Below, piece by piece: positions 55,055-64,000 of a stretch of DNA of 64,000 nt. The notes below the pieces were generated by a model. The model was not told the origin of the DNA and did not search any database. It saw only the letters and a list, made by a program, of their open reading frames with translations. The DNA comes from Elephas maximus indicus. Lineage: Eukaryota > Chordata > Mammalia > Proboscidea > Elephantidae. The stretch lies in NCBI RefSeq assembly GCF_024166365.1, contig NC_064820.1, forward strand, positions 63,155,501 to 63,219,500, read 5' to 3'. The stretch's first letter is position 1. The number at the start of each line of letters is the position of its first letter. A program made the translations under genes and the position numbers.

Positions 55055-56395
55055 TTTTTTTTTTTTTTAAATAAACTTTTTATTTTAGAACAAGTTTAGA
55101 TTTACAGAAAAATTGTGACAATAGAATAGAGAGTTCCAATATAACCTATACCCAGTTTCCCCTATTATTATTATTAACATCTTATATTAGTTATGGTACA
55201 TTTGTCATAATGAGCCAACACTGAGACATTATTATAACTAAAGGCTATACTTCTCAGATTTCTTTAGTTTTCACCAAATGTCCTTTTTTTATTTTTATTT
55301 TTTGGTCCAGGATCCCACCCAGGATGCCATATTACATTTAGTTATCATGTCTCCTTAGGCTTCTCTTGGCTATGACAATTTCTCCTACTTTCCTTGTTTT
55401 TAACAACCTTAACAGTTTGCAGAGTACTTACTGGTCAGGTTATGTCGTAAAATGTCACTCAATTGGGATTTGTCTGATGTTTTTCTCCTGATTAGATGGG
55501 GTTATGTGTTTCAGGAGGAAGTACACAGATGTAAAGTGCCATTTTCACCATATATCAAGAGTACATACTGTCAACATGACCTACCACGACTGATGTTAAT
55601 AGTTTTGATTACCTGGCTGAGGTAGGTTTGTTACATTTCTTTACTGTAGCCTTTCCATACTGTACTGTGTGGAAGGAAGACAACATGTGCAGTCCACATT
55701 GAAGGACTGGGGAGCTATGTGGAATATCTTGATGGCAGAGTACCTATATGAGTTAACTGGAATTCTTCTGTAAAAATTTGTCTATGTTCCCCACTTACTT
55801 ATCTAGTTTATTTATATCGGTATTTAACAGTTGTTACCAGTTGCCAATTCTGACTCATGGTGACCCCATGTGTACAGAGTAGAACTGTGTTCCACAGGGT
55901 TTTCAAGGTTGTGACCTTTTGGAAGCTGATTGCTAGACCCTTCTTCTGAGGTGCCTCAGGTAGGTTCAAACTTCCACCCTTTCTGTTAGTAATTGAGCAC
56001 TTAAATATTTGTGCCACTAGGAACTTCTATATTAGAATGGATTTATGAATATTTATATTTTGGGTTATAACCCGATACCTTATTATCTTGCTCGAATTGT
56101 TCCAGCTTTGGCCACTTGGGCCTCTTTTAGTTTGCTCCCTCATCCCCTTGATAGAGTCCTATCAGTGTGGGGTTTCGTCTGTTCAGCACTGTGAGATGCT
56201 TCAGGCTAATCTTGTATATTTCCTGCCTGCAGGCTTAGAATCAGCTATTTCCCCAAGAAGTCCTGGTTTCTTTTATTGGAGAATGGTATTTGAAACCAAG
56301 ATCTGGGTGTGAGGTGTGCTTGTTGCTTTTGGGGTTTCACTGCTTCTAGGTCCTCTCAGCTGATAGAGCAAGGAAATATTCATGCATATAGAAGT
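55055..56395 (-). mobile_element. Old L1 3'UTR-type fragment split by an AfroSINE
   Basis: It begins at a T run (poly-A on the minus strand), then ttttattttagaacaagttt, ttagttatcatgtctcctta and ggatttgtctgatgtttttc. After the SINE it resumes with attgttccagctttggccac and gaaaccaagatctgggtgtg. The element is an L1M-type 3' end in PDE4D orientation. Orientation is inferred from the T run. Confidence 0.7.
55828..56030 (-). mobile_element. AfroSINE inside an L1
   Basis: Antisense copy from acagttgttaccagttgcca to atatttgtgccactaggaac, placed within the L1 fragment. Confidence 0.87.
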
Positions 56396-57744
56396 TACAG
56401 AAGTTAAGATTTCGAGAGGTAGAATGGGAGGATTATTTTCTTAATATACTTTTCTTAACAATATATATTAACAAGAGATTCTGTGCCTGGATTATTTCCA
56501 GTCTAATGAGAGGAATAACAGGTACGCAATCATTTAAGAAGAAAACTGGCTAGACCGATTATTCTTCTCCACTGTTTTCTGCATTTTGGCTAGAAACAGC
56601 TCAGAAAGTTTTAGATATAATGACAAAACCTCAGGCCAGTCTGATGAACTATACTGGAAAATTAGACCAAAGACACAAAAAGTAAACACTCTGAATGATT
56701 TGAATGGGGTGGAGAGGCATATAAAATGAAACAAACAAACAAAAAAAAACTGGCTTTGCAAAAGCCATAGTGACAGAGAAAAGAGCCAATGAAATGTAGT
56801 AGTCCTCTGGGTTAGCGGCAACATCATCAGCCACGATCCCCTCTTAGAAACTCACTGGAAGCAAAGGTGTCAGCATAACAAGTAAATACCTCCTCTATCC
56901 TCCACTCCCCAAACACCCCCAAAAATAAGAAAAGAAAGACTGATGATGTTGCTTTCTAGATGGAAATAAAGGAATCACTGAGTACGGACTGTCTAGACAA
57001 CTCCCATCTTTTAACTCATCACAAGACCATTTACCACATAAGGAAACTGAGGCACAGAGAACAAAGTAATTTGTGCAATTTATATCTATTAAATGCAAGA
57101 GCCTGAATCCAGCCCCGGGTGACTGGCTCCAGGCAGGTGCTCTAAATCCAGGCTCTTCTGCCTGAGATATGAAAGTCTAACGAAGGGGAAAAGAAACTTG
57201 GTACTTTCCTTTCTGCTGGGGAGAACCCATTGAGGGTAGAAAAGGAAAGTGGTAGATTGTTTAAAACAAACATACGTTTCTAACCAAAAATTACTCTCAA
57301 AATTGTTATTGCTGCTGATACAGATTAGTGCACCCAAAAGTATGCCCACTGGCCACAAGTGGTAAGTAAAATGCTTTAAGGTGGTGCGTGGATAACCATT
57401 TTCTCATTTTGTTATATATTAATTTTAATGTACATTAGAAAAAATTTAACTGCGACATCAAACCCATGACTTTATGCCTATCGTTCCTTAACACGAGGCA
57501 CACAGGTTGGTATTTACATTTAAAAAAACAAACTGCTTTAAATAAAAAAATTCCAAATATAATAGCAGATATGAAAAGCATAAAAATGACAAAGTTTGAG
57601 CAATATATTTAACCTATTATTTCTTATGGTATAGAAAGGTCGTTTTTTTTTCTTCTAAGAAATGGTATGCTCTTACACTGCAAGGAGTATATGACATAGG
57701 ATTTTCCTTAATCTCCTTTTGTATATATTCTAGACAGGCGAGAA

Positions 57745-57990
57745 CATATAATTTATTGAGCACTTGGTATGTACTACGAACCAAACTGAGCTTTACAGAC
57801 ATTATGTCTGTCTCAACAACCTTTGAATGCAGGTTTTGTTATCCACATTTATAAATGAAGAAATCGAGCTTCACAGAGGTGAGGCATGTTGCCCAAAATA
57901 TTAGGTAGAAAGAAGCAGAGCTGGAATTTGAAACCAAGTTCGCCTGATGAAAAACATCTACATTCTCTCCACTCTGCAAAGCTACCTTAA
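57745..57990 (+). mobile_element. MIR, nearly full length
   Basis: Clear MIR: tttattgagcacttggtatg, caggttttgttatccacatt, gaagaaatcgagcttcacag, gcagagctggaatttgaaac and ctacattctctccactctgc. Confidence 0.82.
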
Positions 57991-58337
57991 GTATCATCTG
58001 TGTATACTCCAAGCCAGGGAGTAAATATCATTCATCCCCATCACACACAAAGTACAAAAGAACAATAACAAAGAGCCCGGAATACTAAATAGTAACAATA
58101 AGGAAAAATACCCATTAAAGATGAAGTATTCTCTAAGGGTAAAAGATAATACATCTATTATCATGGTAGTTGGTAATCCAATTTAACTGGATTTCCAAAT
58201 GAATACAACAGAGTTGTTTGTTGTTTAAGGAAATATGAAGGCTTACCCTCCATCTTTGTTAGAGTCAATAAAAGAAAATTCTTTCTTAAAGTGCCTTTTA
58301 GAGCTGGTGTGAACATTAAAACAAGGACTGTCTGTCT

Positions 58338-58535
58338 GAGTCCCTGGGTGGTACAAATGCTTGGCTGCTAACCTAAAGGCTGGAGGTCTGCAGCTACCCA
58401 GAGACGCCTCGGCAGAAGGGCCTGATAATCTACTTCGGAAAACTCAGCCACTGAAAAGCCTATGCAGCACAGCTCTACTCTGACACACATGGTGTCGCTG
58501 TGAGTTGGAAATGACTCGATGGCAACTGGTTTATC
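58338..58535 (+). mobile_element. AfroSINE, older form (inverted pair, left)
   Basis: Sense copy from tgagtccctgggtggtacaa through cagaagggcctgataatcta to gactcgatggcaactggttt. It lies about 25 bp from an inverted copy. Confidence 0.88.
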
Positions 58536-58559
58536 CATCTTAGAAGGAGCTCAGATTGA

Positions 58560-58768
58560 TAAAAAAAAAAACCACTGCCATTGAATTGATTCCAACTCAT
58601 AAAGACTGTATAGGGACAGAGCAGAACTGCCCCACAGGACTTCCAAGGCTTCAAATCTTTGTGGAAGTAGACTGCCACATCGTTTTCCCGTGGAGTTGCT
58701 GGTGGATTTAAACCACCAACCTTTTGGTTAGCAACCGAGAGCTTTAACCACTGAGATACCAGGGCTCC
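58560..58768 (-). mobile_element. AfroSINE, long form (inverted pair, right)
   Basis: Antisense copy from an A run and ccactgccattgaattgatt to ctgagataccagggctcct. Confidence 0.92.
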
Positions 58769-59015
58769 TCTCAGACTAACAGTGCCAATTAAACTATCAC
58801 AACCACTAGCCAGGTATTACACTACTACCCAATGCCTTCACAAAACAAACACCGGCAACCTGCTGTTTCGAAAGGTTAGTCCCTTGCTGAAAGAGAGAAA
58901 ATCAGACTACACATTCTTGGACCAACTGAAAATCATGATGTTAACAGCATTTTATACCCAAAATACGTCTGTACTTTAAGTAACAGCTACAATTGATATG
59001 ACTATCATAGATGTG

Positions 59016-59172
59016 GAAACCCTGGTGGTCTAGCAGGTAAGCACTATGGCTGCTAACCAAAAGGTCAGCAGTTCGAATCCACCAGCCCTTTCTTGAAAAC
59101 TGTATGGGGCAGTTCTACTCTGTCCTATAGGATCGCTCTGAGTCGGGATCGACTTGATACCAACAGGTTTTT
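59016..59172 (+). mobile_element. AfroSINE
   Basis: Sense copy from ggaaaccctggtggtctagc to cgacttgataccaacaggtt, with a T run after it. It lies about 250 bp from the inverted pair. Confidence 0.93.
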
Positions 59173-59544
59173 TTTTTTTTTAATCACAGATATATTCTTA
59201 AACAAAAGTATTATCTATCATCCTTGCTATTTGGAAAAAGTTTAATTTATCTATAACATTAGGAAAAGGACTATTTTATCTTGGCTAAGCTTTATGTTTT
59301 GATTTTGTTTTTTTTTTAAGGAGCTGGTTCATAATGCTTTCAGATAGAAGCCATCACTATCCCATCAATTAAATCAAAATGTAATAACTGAAAGCAATTT
59401 CTCTAGTAATGATTAATCATAAAAATTTGAAGTTTTTAATATTTAAATGTTAAGAATTTTTTTTAAGTTTATTGCCACTAAATACAGATACTTAGTTGAT
59501 GACAGAACAGACAAATTAAAATTTATTTTAATCTTTAATCTTAC

Positions 59545-59710
59545 CAACAACCAACCAACCCAGTGCCGTCGAGTCGATTCTGACTCATAGCGACCCTATA
59601 GGACAGAGTAGAACTACCCTATAGAGTTTCCAAGGAGCGCCTGGTGGATTCGAACTGCTGACCCTTTGGTTAGCAGCCGTAGCACTTAACTACTGTGCCA
59701 CCAGCGTTTC
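59545..59710 (-). mobile_element. AfroSINE with perfect 15-bp target-site duplication
   Basis: Flanked by AATCTTTAATCTTAC at 59,530-59,544 and 59,711-59,725, identical in both copies. The body is very close to the family consensus (gtcgagtcgattctgactca, ccctataggacagagtagaa). Among the youngest insertions in the window. Confidence 0.97.
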
Positions 59711-60732
59711 AATCTTTAATCTTACTAAGTCAAAATCAGGGGCTTTAATATTTAATGAAACATAAAAATTGCCAAGTTACAAACCTAAAATAAAACATCA
59801 AAAGGCTGAGTTTCTAGAGTTATTGAAGTTCTTCTCTTTGAAAATTTAGTTTTTCCTTAAGCAGATTAACACTCAACAAGTCTCCTGTGACTTTACCAAG
59901 TTTTAATTTTTCAATGTAGAAAATAACTGTTGCTATTTTCTCTCCATGAAACTAAAACGCCTTTTCCAACTTCAGCTTCCTCCTTAATAAATGTTGAACG
60001 TTTATTTCTACTCTGTTATTTTGTACTCCTGTAACGCCAAAATACCTTAACATTTAACCACTTCTGTGAACATCTGACATTCATTCCAGCATCCTTCCTG
60101 CTCAGAAGAAAACATACCAGCAAGACAGAAAGCTCTACTATATCCTCTGCTTTGACCATTACAGAGCAGCAGGGGGAGCAGCTGGAGAAAGGGCAAAGAC
60201 AAAGCGCCCCAGAAAAGCAATTTACAGGCAATAGAAACCTGCTAGAGACATTTGTTAAAAGCCAAATAGACAAAATAAATTTCATAAAGAAACCGTGATC
60301 ACATCTACAAAGCTTGAGTAAGTACATTTGGAATGAATGAAGGAAAAACCTTAAGTCTAAGAAGGATGCTTGAATTCTAACTCTAAGACAGACTCAGCAG
60401 GAAACATGGTCATTTCCAACAAAGCCAAATCTCAGAGATGCCTCACAATTAGAGAGCAGAAATAAAATATATATTTGTAGTTGCATGTTTTGGGGAGACG
60501 TGAAAAGATTTTTTGCCTCCTTCAAACATCACCACACTTGAAAAAATATACTTGAAGGCCTGGCAAAATGTGCATTATCAGGTTGCAAGAGGATAAAGCG
60601 GAAGGGTTCCATGGTATGATCCTTGAAAGCTCTCCTAGGGGTCTTTCCCCCGCCCCCACCCTCAATTTACTTTCAATGAGAGAAGTGTAACCAAAAACAC
60701 CAGTAAACTATTCTGCATTAAAAACAGACTAA

Positions 60733-60891
60733 AACAAACCAAACCCAGTGGCATTGAGTCATTCTGATTCCAACTCATAGCGACCCTATAGGACAGAGTA
60801 AAACTCTCCCCCAGAGTTTCCAAGGAGCGCCTGGCTGATTCGATCTGCTGGCCCTTTGGGAGCACTTAACCACTACGCCGCCAGGGTTTCC
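60733..60891 (-). mobile_element. AfroSINE with perfect target-site duplication
   Basis: Flanked by AAACAGACTAA at 60,722-60,732 and 60,892-60,902. The head is missing ggttagcagcc between ccctttggg and agcactt, an 11-15 bp deletion. Confidence 0.95.
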
Positions 60892-61221
60892 AAACAGACT
60901 AAGAGCTTTGCAAAATCTGTAAAAAAAAGAATGGAAAGTGCCTACCAATCCCATATTATGTTTCTCATGTTCTAGAAATAAGGGCCGTGTTTTCAGTTTT
61001 AGAGTAAAACAGAAAAAGTATCTATCTCTTCTCTCCAGAATTTTATAACTGAAATTTAAGAAGACTAAATTTCTAGTTAGAATTTCAAAATGTTTGTCTA
61101 GTTACACAAAAAAGTATAAATTTAGCATTTTTATAATTTAGAAATGTGCACTAGTTATCTAAGAATTGTACTATAAAATGCAATGAAACTTAAAATATCA
61201 AATATAAATCACAACTGAATG

Positions 61222-61280
61222 GTATATATATACATATACGTACACACACACACACACGTATGTGCACACATATACATATT
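61222..61280 (+). repeat. TA/CA microsatellite
   Basis: Alternating tatata and acacac runs with a few transitions, directly before an AfroSINE. Confidence 0.8.
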
Positions 61281-61285
61281 AATCA

Positions 61286-61488
61286 AAAGGAGCCCTGATG
61301 GGACCCTGGTTAAGCGCTCTGCTGTTAACCAAAAGGTCACTGATTCGAACCCATTGGCCACTCTACGAGAGAAAGATGTGACAGTCTGCTTCCATACAGA
61401 TGACAGCCTTGGAAACCCTTTGGAGTAGTTCTACTCTGTCCTACAGGGTCACCATGAGTCGGAATGAACTGGATGGCGACAGGTTTAT
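61286..61488 (+). mobile_element. AfroSINE, long form
   Basis: Sense copy from aaaaggagccctgatgggac through agagaaagatgtgacagtct to ctggatggcgacaggttt. Confidence 0.92.
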
Positions 61489-61539
61489 TTTAGCCAAGTA
61501 GACAACAAATGAAGTTTCATCTAAACCATAAATAAGAAC

Positions 61540-61770
61540 AATAACAAAAGGGATAGTGCCTACTATTGTCAGACCCTGCATTAACTATCGGTTTTATACA
61601 TATTCTTTCTAACCCTTATATTGACTTTTAAAATAGATATTCCTATGCCCATGTAATGCTAAGGAAACTGAAGTTAAAAAAGTTCAAGTCATTTTTCTAG
61701 AGTAACTCAGCTAGCAAAGGACAAAACCATGATTCAACTTTCAAGTCTGCTACCTCCAAAGCCTTGAGAC
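61540..61770 (+). mobile_element. MIR
   Basis: MIR order: gggatagtgcctactattgt, tacatattctttctaaccct, atgctaaggaaactgaagtt and cagctagcaaaggacaaaac. Confidence 0.65.
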
Positions 61771-62350
61771 CTCACCAAAACCACTGCCAATTGGAGCAAT
61801 GAGGTTTCAAAAGAAATCTGCACAAACCTCAGGCAGATTAATGTGCTTATGAGAGTAAATTCTGTAGATTTAACCACTCAAATGCCATCTAGATTCTCTT
61901 ACTTACGCCAGTTGGTTCAAGATTTCTACATGTGCTAGTCAACGCTGGCCTTAGCCAAGAATTCTGTAATTTTCTTGCCTCAATACCATTAAGAAGCGGT
62001 ATCCACGTTATAATACCAATGCAGGAAGTATAGCTGTTGCTTCTAAAGCATGATCAAAGCAAACAAAAAACTGATATTGGTTTAGGTTTCTTAGGATTTT
62101 TAAAAATCTATGAGTAATCTGTTAACTCAGTTTGTTGAATGGAGTCAATTACTTTCTTCCTATCACACTCAAATCCATTTCCATAATAAATATTTTCTAT
62201 TAGTACTTAGATATCCTGATTTCTTACTAGTGTTTTTATTGTATTATTTTAATTGTACTACTTTGGAGTGAATTACAGCACACAGAAAAATGTCATGATT
62301 TCTCAAAGGCAAAAAGGGAATAACCTGAAAACACCAGTTGGCTGGGACAA

Positions 62351-62523
62351 AAAAAAAAAACCCAAACCAAACCTGTTGCTGTCAAGTTGGTTCCAACTCA
62401 CAACGACCCTACAGGACAGAGTGGAACTGCCCCGTAGAGTTTCCAAGGAGGACCCGGTGGATCTGAACTGCCAACCTTTTGGTTAGTAGCCAAGCTTTTA
62501 GCCACTACGCCACCCGGGTTTCT
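62351..62523 (-). mobile_element. AfroSINE with near-perfect target-site duplication
   Basis: Flanked by GGCTGGGACAA (62,340-62,350) and GGTTGGGACAA (62,524-62,534). It starts with an A run and ccaaaccaaacctgttgctg. Confidence 0.94.
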
Positions 62524-62627
62524 GGTTGGGACAAGTACATGTAAAAAATGATGGATGTAAAAACAAACAGACAAAAAACTAATAACCACAAAGCAATGTT
62601 TCAAACATTCATTCATACTCCAACCCA

Positions 62628-62662
62628 TTAAAACCCACTGCCGTCAAGTCTATTCCAGCTTT
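62628..62662 (-). mobile_element. AfroSINE 3' tail only
   Basis: About 35 bp of tail (aaaacccactgccgtcaagt, ctattccagct) with no body. Confidence 0.5.
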
Positions 62663-64000
62663 TTAAATTCATACTCCAGAGACCAAAAAAGCTCGTGGCT
62701 GTGGGATGCACGACGTACACATTTCTAGGGCAGCATCACACTGACCTTCAGATCAGCTGCTCCAACTGCCTTTACTGCTCACGGGAATGTGCCTAATTTG
62801 TGCCCTTGTTAGCAAACAGGAGGGTAACTTTACAATCTTTACCAAGAGCTTTCTTCTTTCGGTGTTAACCCTCCCTCATGTATTAAAAAGTCCCCAAGCT
62901 TAGCACTTATTTAGAAATGAACGGGTTAAAAAAAAAGAATGCCTTAGACATTAAAAGTTTAGGCAACAACTTCAGCTGAGTTAAGTTTAAAAAGAGGCGT
63001 TACATCAATAATCTTTCAATCACAGGGATATAACAACTGCTGTGATAACTACATTTTGAGAGTATTTTCTCACTTTATCTACATTTTCTCTTCCACCAAA
63101 TAATCTCACCTTCCATACTAAACCTATAAATTAAAGTAACTCAAAGTTCGATTTAGGGGCCCTCACAATCATGATTTAAAAAAAGAAAAAATCCCTGTCT
63201 TATTTGGTGCTTTTAAAAGAAAGGGAACATTTTCAGCAATGACTGTTACCTAAAGTTTTCTTTTATCTTCAGTCATTGAGAATACATTACCAGATTTCAC
63301 ATTAATTTTGAAATTCAAACACAGGTCTCATTATTAAGAGTATGGACTTTTAGAGAAGGTTAAGCGTAGCTGCTCAGGATCATCCTTCTGAAATTGTCAA
63401 ACCGACTTGAAAACATAAGCAAAGGCTTGCACATCTCTTCAGGTGCCTTCAGGTTCTGGCCTTTCTTTCTGCTACACAGAATTAACCCAGTCAACAGAAT
63501 TAAGAACTCAGGTCCACTGCAGAACTTACTTAGGACACTGTAAAACTACTGCTACTGTGAATCAAACTATGGAAAAAAAAAAACTTCGTTGTTTTATAAA
63601 ACTCATCAGTGCCAAAGAGTTTGCTGCTAAATGAGAACAATGGCTCCTGATACCACAGGCTGGGGAGGTGGTGGGGGGGGGGAGTGTATGAAAGTACTGG
63701 TAAGAGCGCAATACTGGGTCACTTTGATGAAGAGCTCTGCCAAATTTAGAAATGAGGCCCAAATGATAAAAAACACCTATTGGATCATCAGTGTGCATGT
63801 GGATACCTTAGAGTAGACCAAGGAGAACTGCCCGCAGGCCAGGGGAGCCCCTTTTAGTGTGTTTACTTGAAGCCAGCATTTCATCATTTTCATAGATAAT
63901 GCTATCTATATAAGCAATGTTACAAATTAAGACAATCAAGTGGAATCATTAAAAAACAGCATAAGGAAAAAAAAAAAACAGGTGGGATGAAAACTACAGT

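Larger units (their letters stand above)
36251..64000 (-). other. PDE4D intron (and D6 5'UTR/promoter) to window edge
   Basis: Apart from the D6 5' region this is intron for longer PDE4D isoforms, or intergenic relative to D6. I looked on the minus strand for the UCR1 exons, for the UCR2 exon that should encode EELDWCLDQLETLQ, and for the PDE4D1 start; none is seen. It is dense in AfroSINEs. Stretches where I recognise nothing include 36,960-37,600, 41,455-41,690, 43,600-44,210, 45,080-46,570, 48,000-49,220, 51,000-52,540, 56,400-57,740, 59,730-60,720 and 62,670-64,000. Confidence 0.8.

Noticed and set aside
55808..56017. Open frame of 69 codons on the minus strand
   Set aside because: It lies wholly within an AfroSINE; many such short frames (for example near 18,091, 15,230 and 40,434) have the same origin.
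36960..64000. Search for the UCR1 and early UCR2 exons and the PDE4D1/D2 start
   Set aside because: No minus-strand coding match to EELDWCLDQLETLQ, SVSEMASNK or the D1 start was found; these exons must lie beyond the right edge.

Overview
The window is genomic DNA from a placental mammal, almost certainly an afrotherian and most likely an elephant. Two things show this. First, about 40 copies of the tRNA-derived AfroSINE family and pieces of its RTE partner (AfroLINE) are scattered through it; these are restricted to Afrotheria. Second, the only gene I can support is PDE4D, the cAMP-specific 3',5'-cyclic phosphodiesterase 4D, read on the minus strand.

Layout: roughly 1-12,190 is intergenic DNA downstream of PDE4D, with no gene seen, only repeats. 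About 12,190-17,164 is the long PDE4D 3'UTR, carrying one sense-oriented AfroSINE and tandem AATAAA signals at its end. From 17,165 to 30,634 lie nine consecutive coding exons shared by all PDE4D isoforms. They encode the last third of UCR2, the linker, the whole catalytic domain and the acidic C-terminal tail. All have GT-AG splice sites, compatible phases and no frameshift or stop. At 36,203-36,250 is the first coding exon of the super-short isoform PDE4D6, with the 16-residue start MPEVNYLLSVSWGYIK. A locally GC-richer block with CCAAT, Sp1-type and CArG motifs lies just upstream and is a candidate internal promoter. From there to 64,000 is intron; the exons for UCR1, the first part of UCR2 and the D1/D2 starts are not in the window.

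Joined from the D6 start, the ten coding segments give a 519-residue open frame. It has every catalytic residue in place: general-acid His171, metal ligands His175, His211, Asp212 and Asp329, and the purine-selective Gln380. Two protein details stand out. The UCR2 position that is Phe in primate PDE4D is Tyr here, as in other mammals. The extreme C-terminus differs from the human protein as I remember it, and is one residue longer.

The rest is ordinary mammalian repeat landscape: AfroSINEs of all ages (several with exact target-site duplications), AfroLINE/RTE pieces, L1 and L2 fragments, MIRs, MaLR-type LTRs, hAT-type DNA transposons and microsatellites. I found no RNA gene, CRISPR array, prokaryotic-type system or new gene. 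The points most worth checking are the D6 exon and its promoter, the SINE inside the 3'UTR, inverted SINE pairs within PDE4D introns, and one unexplained single-copy block near 52.5-52.95 kb.
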